Below, one piece after another: positions 42,878-52,571 of a stretch of DNA of 64,000 nt. The DNA comes from CAIWHR01 sp963811685. Its GTDB lineage: Bacteria > Pseudomonadota > Gammaproteobacteria > Burkholderiales > Casimicrobiaceae. The stretch lies in NCBI GenBank assembly GCA_963811685.1, contig CAWESK010000018.1:84917-148916 (forward strand). Reading direction: 5' to 3'. Below the pieces are notes generated by a model that saw only the letters and a list, made by a program, of their open reading frames with translations, was not told the origin of the DNA and searched no databases. The stretch's first letter is position 1; the number at the start of each line of letters is the position of its first letter. Both the position numbers and the translations under genes were made by a program.

Positions 42878-45213
42878 TCACAAGCCCCGCAATGCGCGCC
42901 AGACCTTTTCCGACGTGAGCGGCATCTGCAGCGCGAGGGCGCGCGCACCGGCGCCCGCGCGGTCGAGCGCATCGATCACTGCGTTCACTACCGCCGGCGT
43001 CGCGCCGATCGTGCCGAGCTCGCCGACGCCTTTCACGCCCATCGGATTGTTGCGGCACGGCGTGGACTCGTCCATCGCGGTCGCGAAATGACGGATCATC
43101 TCGGTGCGCGGAATGGCGTAGTCGAGAAAGCTCGCCGTCAGCGCCTGCCCCGTATCGCGGTCGTAGACGAAGGCTTCGCACAGCGCCTGTCCGATGCCCT
43201 GCACGGCGCCGCCTTCGAGCTGGCCGGTGACGATCATCGGATTGACGACGCGGCCGACGTCGTTCACCGACCAGTACCCGGCGACCTCGACGGTTCCGGT
43301 GTCGGGGTCGATCTCGACCTCGCAGATGTGGCAGGCGTTCGGCCACGTCGCGTCGGCGACGGAGCTCGTCGAGACGAGTCCGATGCGTCGTCCCGGTTGT
43401 CGCCGCGCAAGCTCGAAAAGATCGATGCGCCGGTCGGTGCCGGCGATGCGCGAACGCGCCGTCCGCATACTCGAGGTCGCCGGCCGCCGCCTCGAGCTCC
43501 CGCGCAGCGAGGTCCTGCGCCTTCGCGACCGTCCGCTCCGCCGCGACCTTCACCGCCGAGCCGCCGACGAACAGCGAGCGCGAACCCGCGCTGCCGAACC
43601 CCGTCGCGCGGTCCGTGTCGCCCTGCACGATGCGGATCTTTTCGATCGGCACGCCGAAGACGTCGACCGCGAGCTGCGCGTACGTCGTCGCGAGGCCCTG
43701 CCCCATCGCCTGCGTCGCCGAGACGATTTCGATGCCGCCATCGCCATCCACGGTGACGGTGACCGCCTCCTCGAACACGTCGGCGCCCGTCCATTCGAGA
43801 AACGCGGCCATCCCGCGGCCGCGCAGGCGCCCGCGGCGTTTCGCGTCGGCGCGCCGCGCGGCGAATCCCGTTCCACGTCGACAACGCGAGCGCCTGGTCC
43901 ATCACCGACGCGAACTGCCCGCTGTCGTACGTCTTGGCGAGCGGGTTGCGGTACGGCATCTGCGACGGGGCGATCATGTTGCGGCGGCGGAGCTCGACCT
44001 GGTCGATGCCGGTCGCGCGCGCTGCGGCATCCATCAGCCGCTCGATCATGTAGATCGCCTCCGGGCGGCCCGCCCCGCGATAGGCCCCCGTCGGCGCAGT
44101 GTGCGTGAGCACCGCCTGGATCCGGATGTCGACGGTGCCGATGTCGTAGACGGACGTCGCGACCCAGGGACCGATCATCAGCTGGATCACGACGCCGCCG
44201 CCGGTGGCATAGGCGCCGACGTTGGCGAGCGAGTCGACGCGCAGCGCGAGGACGCGCCCGTCCTTGTCCAGGGCGAGCTCCGCCGTGCTCGTGAGATCGC
44301 GGCCGTGCGAGGCTGCGAGAAACTCGTCCATCCGCGACGCGCACCATTTGACCGGACGCTTGAATTGGCGCGCGCAAAACGCGGCGACGACGTCCTCGGG
44401 ATAGAGGTTCGTCTTCATCCCGAAGCCGCCGCCGACATCGCCCACCAGCACGCGCACCTTGCTCCTTCGGAATGCCGAGCACGGCCTCGGCGAGCTCGTC
44501 GCGCAATCCCGGTCGGCGTCTGGCAGCTCACGGTGAGCGTCAGCCGCTCCGTCGTTGGCATCGTACGTAGCGAGGGTCGCGCGCGGCTCGATCGGGCACG
44601 GCGCGACGCGCTGGTTCAGGAGGTCGAGGCGCACCACGTGCGCGGCCTTGCGAAACGCCGCCGCGGTTGCTTCGGCGTCGCCGTGGCGGAACTCGCATGC
44701 GATGTTGCCGGAGGCCTCGTTCCAGACGAGCGGCGCGCCCGCCGCAACCGCGCGGGCGACCTCGACGACCATCGGCAGCGGCTCGTAGCGAACGTCGATG
44801 GCCTCGATCGCGTCCTGCGCCTGCCCGACGCTTTCCGCGACCACGGCGGCCACCGCCTCGCCGACATGACGGACGACGCCGAGGGCGAGCGCATGCCGGG
44901 GCGGCGTGGCCGTCGGCGAGCCATCGGCACGACGGAAATCGGCGGACAGCAGCAGCGGCTTCACGCCGGCGCGGACGAGATCCTCGCCGGTGATGACCGC
45001 GATCACGCCGGGGAACGCGGCGGCGGCGGCCGTGTCGATCGCGGCGATGCGCGCATGCGGATGGGGCGAGCGCAGGAACGCAACGTGCGCCTCGCCGGCC
45101 GCGTTGACGTCGTCGGCGAAGCGGCCCTTGCCGGTCAGCAGCGCTTCGTCCTCCACGCGGCGGACGGCTTTGCCGCTGCCAAAGCGCGCATGTTGCGAAG
45201 ACAAGTTCGCCAT
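42878..45213 (-). CDS. Molybdenum hydroxylase large subunit (xanthine dehydrogenase/CoxL family), frameshifted
   Basis: Reconstructed protein of about 778 residues starting MANLSSQHARFGSGKAVRRVEDEALLTGKGRFADDV (start and later quoted in parts). Conserved pieces: GEAVAAVVAES, GDVGGGFGMKTNLYPEDVVAAF, TGAYRGAGRPEAIYMIERLMD, GQGLATTYAQLAVD and KGVGELGTIGATPAVVNAV near the end. These bind the Mo-pterin cofactor. The family oxidises aldehydes, purines, CO or N-heterocycles; subtype is not readable here. No FAD or 2Fe-2S subunit genes are adjacent. Several indels break it. Confidence 0.85.
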
Positions 45214-45391
45214 CGAACCCCTCGGTGATCGGGGTGGGCGAGCGAAATGCTCGTCGCCCGCCGGACAAGCAATATACTGATTGAACGGCCGCAACGGAAG
45301 CAACGGCACGTGCGCCCTGTTAGCATTCGATTTGCCGCGACCGCGACCTACCGACGGGGCGCGGCGGCCGTCACGTCGCGAGGGGAACGTC

Positions 45392-45988
45392 ATGCGGCAT
45401 TCCTGGTGGGCTGGAGCGTTGATGGCGTGCGTGCTCGTCGCCGCCGTTGCGCAGGCGCAGTCCTCCGGTCCGGGTGCGCGGCACGATCGTCGCGATCGAC
45501 GGCAACACGATGATGGTGAAATCGCGTGACGGCCGCGACTTGAAGCTCGAGCTGGCCGACGCGTTGACGGTCGCGGTGGCCAAGGCAGCCCGGTTCGAGG
45601 ACATCAAGGAGGGCGACTACCTCGGCGCGACGACGCAGGCGCGCCCGGACGGGTCGAATGTCGCCGTGGAGCTCCATTACATCGCCCCCACAGTGTCCGC
45701 CAGGTCAGAGCGGATCGGACCTGCTGCCGGGTTCGACGATGACCAATGCCAACGTGGCGTCGAAGGTGACCGCCACCGGCGCGCGCGAGCTGACGCTGCA
45801 GTACAAGGACGGCGCGCACAGGATCGTCGTTCCCGAGGGCGCGCCCATCGTGCGCAGCGTGCCGGGAACGCGGGCCGACTTGGTCCCGGGCGAGTACGTG
45901 TTCGTCTCGGCGCAGGCGGCGAGCGGACGGCGCGCTGAGCGCCGCGCGCGTCCAGGTGAGCAAGGACGGAGTCAAGCCGGCGCAATAG
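45392..45988 (+). CDS. Exported OB-fold-like hypothetical protein (three frameshifts)
   Basis: Starts MRHSWWAGALMACVLVAAVA (signal peptide), then VRGTIVAIDGNTMMVKSRDGRDLKLEL and a second half with LLPGSTMTNANVASKVTAT, YKDGAHRIVVPEGAPIVRSVPGT, ending VQVSKDGVKPAQ. Three single extra bases (about 45455, 45700, 45945) join the frames into about 197 residues. Related proteins are periplasmic hypothetical proteins with repeated beta domains. A strong AGGGGAA Shine-Dalgarno precedes it. The next gene is a cytochrome. Confidence 0.68.
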
Positions 45989-46047
45989 CCCGTCGCGGCG
46001 CTGCCGTGATCTCTTCGCTTGCACGATCGAACCACGGGAGGAAGCAC

Positions 46048-46859
46048 ATGAAACCGTTCACTGGATTGACCATCCTTCTCGCCGGCATCGGCAGCGCCGT
46101 CGCCGCCGACATCGAAGCCGGCAAGGCCAAGGCCGCAGCCGTGTGCGCGGCGTGCCATGGCGCCCTTGGCGTCAGCGTCAGCGACGCGATCCCGAATCTC
46201 GCGGGACAGAAGGCGCGCTATATCGAGCTGCAGCTCACCGCGCTCAAGGACGGGACGCGCAAGAACCCGATCATGAACGCGATCGCGGCGCAGCTTTCCG
46301 CCGAGGACATCGCCAACGTCGCCGCGCATTTTTCCGCGCAGCAAGGTGCGAGCGGCGGGCACCGCCAAATCGGAGTTCCTGCCCAACGTCGCGAAATCCG
46401 GCGTGCGCTTTCCCGGAGAACTACAAGACGACGTTCACCAAGTACCACACGATCAATTTCCCCGACACGAAGCAGGTGCGCTACTACTACGCGAACGACG
46501 CGGCGCTGCAGGCCGCGAAGGCCGGGAAGTCGCTGCCCGACGGCGCGGTGCTCTTTGCCGAGGTCTATTCGGCGAAGCTGGACGCCGACAAGAAACCGGT
46601 CGATGGGCAGCCGACGGCTTCTTCGTTGCCGGACCAGCTCGTCGGCTACACGGCGATGGAGCGCGAGGCCGGCTGGGGCAAGGACATCCCCGACATGCTG
46701 CGCAACGAGAACTGGAACTACGCGGTGTTCACGACCGCGAAGGAGCGCCGCCCCGGCATCAACCAGGCCGAGTGCCTCGCCTGCCACAAGCCGCTCGACA
46801 AGGCGAGCTACACGTTCACGCTGAAAGAGCTCACCGCCGCGGCGAAGGCCAAGAGCTAG
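46048..46859 (+). CDS. Cytochrome c / cytochrome P460 fusion (two frameshifts)
   Basis: Starts MKPFTGLTILLAGIGSAVA (signal). An N-terminal class I cytochrome c module has heme site CAACH at residues 33-37. The second part reads FPENYKTTFTKYHTINFPDTKQ, VLFAEVYSAKLDADKKP, MEREAGWGKDIP and NYAVFTTAKERR, a cytochrome P460-type beta domain, and includes a second heme site CLACHKPL. Breaks near 46360 and 46415 are single extra bases. About 269 residues. P460 proteins oxidise hydroxylamine/NO or act as heme electron carriers. Function here is not fixed. Confidence 0.78.
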
Positions 46860-47576
46860 AGCTCCGCCGCCGGGCACGCCGAGGTAGGCGCGACGGAGGA
46901 CCGGATCGGCGAGCAGCGAGTCGCGGTCGCCCTCTTTCACGATACGGCCTTCCTCCAGCACGCACGCGCGGGTCGCGACCTCCAGCGCGCGTACGACGTT
47001 CTGCTCGACGAGCAGGATCGACATCCCCTGCGCGTGAATCGCGCGAATGATCGCGAACATCTCGGCGACGATCAACGGCGAGAGCCCGAGCGACGGCTCG
47101 TCGAGCAGCAGCAGCCGCGGCTGCGCCATCAGCGCGCGCGCGATCGCCACCATCTGCTGCTGACCGCCGGAGAGCGCGCCGGCGGCCACGTCGAGGCGCC
47201 CCGCGAGCGCCGGGAAGAGCTCGCATACGCGGCCGAGCGAATCCTGCCGCTCGCGGCGCGCGGAGCCGACGAGGCTCCCCATTTCCAGGTTCTCCCGCAC
47301 CGACATGCGCGTGAACAGTCGGCGCCCTTCGGGGACGACGGCGATCCCGGCGCCGATGAATTCATGCGGCGGCAGCCGCGCGAGATCGACGCCGTCGAAG
47401 GTGAGCGAACCCGATTTGAGCCGCAGCAGCCCTGCGATCGTGTTGATGAGCGTGCTCTTGCCGGCGCCGTTCGGCCCGACGACGCAGAAGATCTCGCCGG
47501 CAGCCACCGAAAGCGACACGCCGTCGAGCGCGCGCGCCTGGCCGTACGCGACTTCGAGGTCCCTGGCCTCAAGCAT
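46856..47576 (-). CDS. livF: Branched-chain amino acid-type ABC transporter ATPase LivF
   Basis: Starts MLEARDLEVAYGQARALDGVSL, Walker A GPNGAGKST, signature LSGGQQQMVAIARAL and Walker B LLLDEPSLGLSP, then the D-loop and LVEQNV H-loop region. The last residues RAYLGVPGGG run into a neighbouring frame; a one-base indel near 46870 gives the stop at 46856. About 238 residues. It is the ATPase partner of LivG in the livFGMHK set and overlaps the livG stop by eight bases. Confidence 0.92.
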
Positions 47577-48330
47577 GCACCGGCGCTCCGAGATACGCCG
47601 TGACGACGGCGGGATCGCGCATGACCTCCGCGGGCAGGCCTTGCGCGATCACTTCGCCCTGGTTCAGCACGACGATGCGGTCGGCGAGCGCGTTGACCGC
47701 GCGCATCACGTGCTCGACCAGCACGATCGTCGCGCCCTGGCCGCGGATGTCGCGGATCAGGTCGACCGCGCTGTCGATCTCGGCCGGATTGAGACCGGAA
47801 AGAACTTCGTCGAGCAGCACGAGCTGCGGCCGGAAGGCCAGCGCGCGGGCAAGCTCGAGGAACTTGCGCTGATGCAGATTGAGCTCGTCGGGAAGCGCGC
47901 CGGCCTTGCCCGCGAGGCGCGTGAATTCGAGCCAGCGCTCCGCCTCGCGCTCGGCGGCCGGGCGCGACAGCGTCGCGCCGCCGAACATCGCGGCCAGCGT
48001 CACATTGTCGCGGACGGTGAGCTCGCGAAACGGTCGCGGGATCTGGTAGGTGCGCGCGATGCCCGCGCGCGCGATCCGGTGCGCCGGAATGCCGGCGATG
48101 TCGCGCCCCCGGAACACGATCCGCCCCGCGTCCGGGCGATAGTGTCCGCTGACCACGTTGATCAGTGTCGACTTGCCCGACCCGTTCGGTCCAAGGAGGC
48201 CCAGCACCTCGCCCTGGCGCACCTCGAGGTCGACGGCGCGCAACGCCCGCACGCCGTCGAACGACTTGCCCAGCCCCTCGATTACCAGCAGCGCCGGTCC
48301 GGGCGCGTGTCGTGACGCCGGTGCTGTCAC
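47569..48330 (-). CDS. livG: Branched-chain amino acid-type ABC transporter ATPase LivG
   Basis: 253 residues. Walker A GPNGSGKST, ARTYQIPRPFRELTVRDNV, HQRKFLELARAL signature and LLDEVLSGLNPAE. The LNP motif is typical of LivG. The start is GTG 48330, which overlaps the livM stop (GTGA, 48327-48330), showing coupled translation. No ATG fits. Intact. Confidence 0.94.
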   Translation of the reverse strand: MTAPASRHAPGPALLVIEGLGKSFDGVRALRAVDLEVRQGEVLGLLGPNGSGKSTLINVVSGHYRPDAGRIVFRGRDIAGIPAHRIARAGIARTYQIPRPFRELTVRDNVTLAAMFGGATLSRPAAEREAERWLEFTRLAGKAGALPDELNLHQRKFLELARALAFRPQLVLLDEVLSGLNPAEIDSAVDLIRDIRGQGATIVLVEHVMRAVNALADRIVVLNQGEVIAQGLPAEVMRDPAVVTAYLGAPVHA

Positions 48331-49355
48331 CGGCGCGTCATCGACTGGCCATCGGATTGCCGGATAGGGATCGTCACGCCGCCCATTCCCCCGCCGCCTT
48401 TCGCGCGACCCCTCGGGGGTTGCACGAGCCCGCGCCATCGCCCGAGCAGGCCCTGCGGCATGAAGAGGATGACGAGGATCAGGACCACGCCGACGACTGC
48501 CTTGCCGGCGATCGCGTAATTGCCCGCGGTGAAGGCGTACATGAGCGCGGTGATCACCGCGGCGCCGATCGCGGGGCCCGCCCAGTGCCGCGTGCCGCCG
48601 AGGATGCTCATCAGCACGACCGTCAGCGGAACCGTGATCGAGAACGTCTCCCCGACGGTCACATAGGAAACGAACAGCGCGTGGATGCCGCCGGCGATGC
48701 CGGCGAGCGCGCACGAAAGCGCAAAGGCGGCGAGCTTGAACCGGTACGTCGGCACGCCCATCACCTCGGCCACGTCTTCATCGTCGTGGATCGCGAAAAG
48801 ACCGCGTCCCAACCGGGCGCGGCGAACGAGATAGGCGATGGTGAGCGTGACAAACGCCAGCGCGAGGGCCAGCAGATAGAACATCGACGACACGCTGGGC
48901 CCGAGCTTCGGCAGCGGCACCGCGCTCAGGTAAACGCCGGGCCCGCCGTCGATCGACGTATTGAGGATGATCGTGGCCAGCACGAACGTGACCGCGAGCG
49001 TGAGGAGCGCGAACAGCTCGCCGCGCACGCGCCGCACGCGAAACACGACGAGGCCGACGCCGAGCGCCAGCGTGGCGGCGATCGCTCCGGCGACGGGCAG
49101 CGTCCACAGGAACGGCACGTCGTATTGCGCGGCGAGGGTCGCCGTCGTATAGACGCCGGCGCCGAAGAACGCGCCGTGGCCGAACGAGATGTATCCCGAA
49201 TAGCCCGACAGGATGTTCCACGACGTGGCGAGCACGATCCAGTGGAACACGAGGTAGAGGAACGACTCGTAGAAGGCCGGCAGCCCGAGCAGCGGCACCG
49301 CGGCCAGCGCCGCGGCGATCGCCGCGAGCACGCCGATCACCTGACGGGGGCTCAC
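48327..49355 (-). CDS. livM: Branched-chain amino acid-type ABC transporter permease LivM
   Basis: 342 residues with about nine membrane helices. Signature GYSGYISFGHGAFFGAGVY and SILGGTRHWAGPAIGAAV are conserved in LivM. Start GTG 49355 overlaps the livH stop (GTGA). The C-terminal 25 residues (RGRAKGGGGMGG) are a variable tail. With LivH it forms the membrane channel. Intact. Confidence 0.93.
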   Translation of the reverse strand: MSPRQVIGVLAAIAAALAAVPLLGLPAFYESFLYLVFHWIVLATSWNILSGYSGYISFGHGAFFGAGVYTTATLAAQYDVPFLWTLPVAGAIAATLALGVGLVVFRVRRVRGELFALLTLAVTFVLATIILNTSIDGGPGVYLSAVPLPKLGPSVSSMFYLLALALAFVTLTIAYLVRRARLGRGLFAIHDDEDVAEVMGVPTYRFKLAAFALSCALAGIAGGIHALFVSYVTVGETFSITVPLTVVLMSILGGTRHWAGPAIGAAVITALMYAFTAGNYAIAGKAVVGVVLILVILFMPQGLLGRWRGLVQPPRGRAKGGGGMGGVTIPIRQSDGQSMTRR

Positions 49356-50209
49356 GCTCTTCCGGGCCGCGCAATGAGCAGCAGAATCAGCAGCGAAAAC
49401 GAGACGACCGGCGCCCACGACGGCGCGGTGACCGCCATCGTCACCGCCTCGCTGACGCCGATCACGATGCCGGCGACGAGCGGCCCCAGCGCGCGTCCTG
49501 GACCGCCCATCATCACGACGGCGAAGATCACGCCGATCCACGCATAGATCTGCGCGGGCGCGAGCGTCTGCGAGAGCGCAAGACACAACCCGGCCGCGCC
49601 GGCGAGCGCCGCCGAGGCTCCCGACACGAGATACGCGAGGCGCCGCTCGTCGACGCCGAACGCCGCCGCAATGGGGGCGTCCTCGGCCGCCGCCCGCATC
49701 GCGCGGCCGATGTCGGTGTAGCGCAGCACGGCCCAGGCCCCGAGCGACAGCGCGATCGCGATCGCCAGCGTCAAGAGCTCGGGCAGCGGAACGAACAGCG
49801 CGCCGACGCGGAAGCTGACATTGGCATAGCCGGACTCGAGGCGCCGAAAATCCGCCGTCCAGATCGACTGGATCACCGACTCGACGATCACGGTGAAGCC
49901 GAAGGTCACGAGCAGCGAATTGAGCGGGCTCACGCGAAAGCGCGCGAACAGCCACTGCATCGCCACGCCGAGCGCGAAGAAGCCCGGGACGATCACAACG
50001 AGCGTCACCAGCGGATCGAGACCGCCGACGGTGGCGAGGTGATAGGTGAGGTACGCGCCGAGGAAGGCGAGCGCGAAGTGCGCGAGGTTGATCTGCCCGA
50101 GAAGCCCCCACGCGAGGCTCAAGCCCAGCCCGAGAAGGCCGTACAGCGCGCCGATGAACACGCCGGAGAGGATCGCCTGCCCGAGCAGCGTGACGCCGGG
50201 CACGTTCAT
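49352..50209 (-). CDS. livH: Branched-chain amino acid-type ABC transporter permease LivH
   Basis: 285 residues with eight helices. Conserved GLGLSLAWGLLGQINLAHFALAF and FGFTVIVESVIQ; the MGGPGRALGPLVAG loop is the usual cytoplasmic ATPase-contact turn. It lies between livK and livM; the stop overlaps the livM start by four bases. Intact. Confidence 0.94.
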   Translation of the reverse strand: MNVPGVTLLGQAILSGVFIGALYGLLGLGLSLAWGLLGQINLAHFALAFLGAYLTYHLATVGGLDPLVTLVVIVPGFFALGVAMQWLFARFRVSPLNSLLVTFGFTVIVESVIQSIWTADFRRLESGYANVSFRVGALFVPLPELLTLAIAIALSLGAWAVLRYTDIGRAMRAAAEDAPIAAAFGVDERRLAYLVSGASAALAGAAGLCLALSQTLAPAQIYAWIGVIFAVVMMGGPGRALGPLVAGIVIGVSEAVTMAVTAPSWAPVVSFSLLILLLIARPGRA

Positions 50210-50231
50210 CCGCGGCCTCCGGCTTCAGGCG

Positions 50232-51437
50232 TCAAGGCACGATCAGCTTGGCACCGGGCGCCGCGACATCCTTCGGCCACACGACGACCCAGCGCCCGTT
50301 CTGCACCTGCTTCACGCGCATCAGGTCGTCGCCGTAATTGTTGGGACCGTCGAACCGCAGCACGCCGTGGATCGTGCCGACCTTATTTTTCTTCAGCCAG
50401 TTCGCGAGCACCTTGTCGTCGAGGCTCTTGGTCGCCGTGACGGCGGCTTCGAGGACCTGCCACGCCGAGTACGATGCGGCCGCCTGCGTGTCGACCGCGG
50501 TGTCCGGCAGCCCGGCTTTCGCGGCCCGCTCGTTGAACACCTTGATGAACGCCTCGGCCTGCGGGTTGCTCGTGAACGGCGGATGCTCCTCGAAGATCGT
50601 GCCCGCGAGCGCGTAGTTCGCATCGGGCGACTTCACCATCGGCCCCGGCGCAGGATACATGTAGAACTGCTCCTTCGGCGTGTAGTCGATCTTCTTCATC
50701 GCCTCGATCAGCTGGTTGCCCTCGAGACCGATCGCGCCGACCCACAGGAAGTCCGCGTTCGCCTCCTTGATCCGCGCGGCGATCGGGCCGTAGTCGCGGT
50801 TGCCGAACTCCCACTCGAGGAACAGGACCTCCTTCACGCCGCGCTTCTTCGCGACTTCGCGCGCGCCGAGCGACATGAAATGCACGCTCGGAAACTTGCT
50901 CGTCACGATCGCGATCGTCTTCGGCGGCTTGGGCGAGGCGGCGAGCGCATCCAGCACGGTGTTGGGAAACGTGTTCTGCGGCTCCGGGCCCAGCGACCAC
51001 GTGGGGAACTGGCGCTCGTACTTCGCCATGTTCGGAATGCCAAAGGTGTGGTGGATGAGCAGCTTGTCGTAGCGCTGCGCGACGCCCATCGCAGAGAGAA
51101 TCGCGCCGGTCGCGTACGGCCCCATCAGCAGGTCGACCTTGTCGACGGTGATGAGCTGCTCGTAGAGCGTGCGCGCGAGGTCGGGCTTCGACTGGTCGTC
51201 GCGGACGATCCACTCGACCGGCCGGCCGAGCAGTCCGTTCTTCGCGTTCAGCTGGTCGACGTAGATCTCGCCGACGATCTTGTGCACCTGGCCCGTCGCG
51301 GCCAACGGGCCGGTCAACGCGAGCGTGCTGCCGATGCGGATCGGCGGCCCCGACGGCGCGGCGAGCGCGACGGCACCGAAGGCCGCGAGCACCGCGGCGG
51401 TTACGAGAGCGGCAAACCTGCGCGTGACGACATTCAT
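50232..51437 (-). CDS. ABC transporter substrate-binding protein, LivK-like
   Basis: 401 residues: signal peptide (FAALVTAAVLAAFGAVALA), then IRIGSTLALTGPLAATGQ, DDQSKPDLARTLYEQLI, LLMGPYATGAILS and the HHTFGIPNM segment. These are the type-I periplasmic binding fold of the amide/branched-chain amino acid family. The ligand may not be an amino acid: neighbours are a ring-cleavage-like dioxygenase and an aminotransferase. ATG 51437 follows GGGAGGAGAC, a strong Shine-Dalgarno. Intact. Confidence 0.93.
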   Translation of the reverse strand: MNVVTRRFAALVTAAVLAAFGAVALAAPSGPPIRIGSTLALTGPLAATGQVHKIVGEIYVDQLNAKNGLLGRPVEWIVRDDQSKPDLARTLYEQLITVDKVDLLMGPYATGAILSAMGVAQRYDKLLIHHTFGIPNMAKYERQFPTWSLGPEPQNTFPNTVLDALAASPKPPKTIAIVTSKFPSVHFMSLGAREVAKKRGVKEVLFLEWEFGNRDYGPIAARIKEANADFLWVGAIGLEGNQLIEAMKKIDYTPKEQFYMYPAPGPMVKSPDANYALAGTIFEEHPPFTSNPQAEAFIKVFNERAAKAGLPDTAVDTQAAASYSAWQVLEAAVTATKSLDDKVLANWLKKNKVGTIHGVLRFDGPNNYGDDLMRVKQVQNGRWVVVWPKDVAAPGAKLIVP

Positions 51438-51485
51438 GCTGTCTCCTCCCTGCTGATCGTTCGATGCTGCCGGACCGCGCATCGA

Positions 51486-52454
51486 TCAGGCCGCTCGCCG
51501 CGCTGCGGTCTCGTGGTTCTGGATGAAGTAGTCGGGCGGCGGCGGGCCCCACACGTAGAACGCATCTTCGGGCGGATGGTCCTTCGCCGGCCAATCGACG
51601 TCGGCCGGGATGAAGTCGATGTCGTGCGAGTACTCGGCGAAGCTGCCCCACGGATCGCGCGCGTAATAGAAATAGTTCGAGCCGACCACGTGCCTTCCCA
51701 CGCCCCAACCGTACGTGTGGCCCTTCGACGTCATCTGCTCCATGCCGAGCCCGACCTCGTCGATCGACGCAACGTCCCAGCTCGAGTGATGGAGCCCCGG
51801 GCCGTCGGACTTCGCGAACGCGAGCATGTGATGGTCGCTCGCGTGCGCGCCGTGCAGGAAGGCGATGCCCTCGCCGGAATGGTCGGACAGCCGCAGCCCG
51901 AGCGCGTCGCCGTAAAACTTCCGCGACCGTGCGACGTCGGAGGTGAACAGGAGCACGTGCGAGAGCCGCCGCGGGCGCACCTTGGGCGCTTTCGAGCGCG
52001 CCGGTGCCGCGCCCACGCCGCGCGGCACGACCGCCGCCGTGGCGGCGACCGACTTCGTCGCCGGCGACACCTTCTGCGCGGCGAGCACGTGGACCAGGAC
52101 GCCTTCAGGATCGCGGAACCAGAGCCCGGACGTCTCTGCTTGCGGGTGCGGGTCGGCCGGCTTGATGCCGAGCCGCGCGAGGCGATCCTTCAGCGCGTCG
52201 AGATCCTCGGCAAACGCGCCGAACGCGATGTATTGGAGCCGCTTGTCGCCGGCGGCGCGCAGGACAGCCCCCCAGCGATGCGGGTGGCCCGCGGTGTGCA
52301 GATGCAGGCGGTCGTCGCGCCGGCGCACGTCGAGGCCGAAGTCGTCGTAGAAACGCGCGGCTTCGTCGAGATCCGGCACCGAGAAGACGAAGTGATCGAG
52401 CGAATGGACCGCGGTGACGCCCTCGCGGCGCGCGGTTGCGGATCGTTCCGTCAT
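51486..52454 (-). CDS. Extradiol dioxygenase-like two-domain VOC protein
   Basis: 322 residues with two VOC modules: residues about 17-120 (SLDHFVFSVPDLDEAARFYDDFG) and 160-300 (RLSHVLLFTSDVARSRKFYGDALG). The type I extradiol metal ligands are present in the second module: His in RLSHV, His in GLHHSSWDV and Glu in SFAEYSHD. It is thus likely an Fe(II) ring-cleaving dioxygenase of the catechol 2,3-dioxygenase group. It lies next to livK and opposite to the aminotransferase. Intact. Confidence 0.85.
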   Translation of the reverse strand: MTERSATARREGVTAVHSLDHFVFSVPDLDEAARFYDDFGLDVRRRDDRLHLHTAGHPHRWGAVLRAAGDKRLQYIAFGAFAEDLDALKDRLARLGIKPADPHPQAETSGLWFRDPEGVLVHVLAAQKVSPATKSVAATAAVVPRGVGAAPARSKAPKVRPRRLSHVLLFTSDVARSRKFYGDALGLRLSDHSGEGIAFLHGAHASDHHMLAFAKSDGPGLHHSSWDVASIDEVGLGMEQMTSKGHTYGWGVGRHVVGSNYFYYARDPWGSFAEYSHDIDFIPADVDWPAKDHPPEDAFYVWGPPPPDYFIQNHETAARRAA

Positions 52455-52571
52455 GCCTCCTCCTCACCCGCTTTTTCCCGCGCTGATCATAGCACGCACC
52501 AAGCGCTTCGCACCCCGGAGTACCATACCGAGCGCATCGCTCCTCGCCGTTGGCGCCGAGGCCGAGTTCCC

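Noticed and set aside
46218..46855. A longer LivF reading frame extending into the cytochrome gene
   Set aside because: The extra 210 residues are antisense to the cytochrome c/P460 gene and do not resemble an ABC ATPase. LivF should end near RAYLGVPG.
35305..46859. Calling the broken genes in this stretch pseudogenes
   Set aside because: They include normally required genes (ptsH, ptsI, gshB), all keep catalytic motifs across the breaks, and no bias to any one kind of gene is seen. Sequence error is the better explanation.
50046..52571. A 5' extension of the aminotransferase frame across livK and the dioxygenase-like gene
   Set aside because: The first 840 codons are antisense to intact genes. 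The real protein begins at MTHVFHRN (52572), where homologues start.
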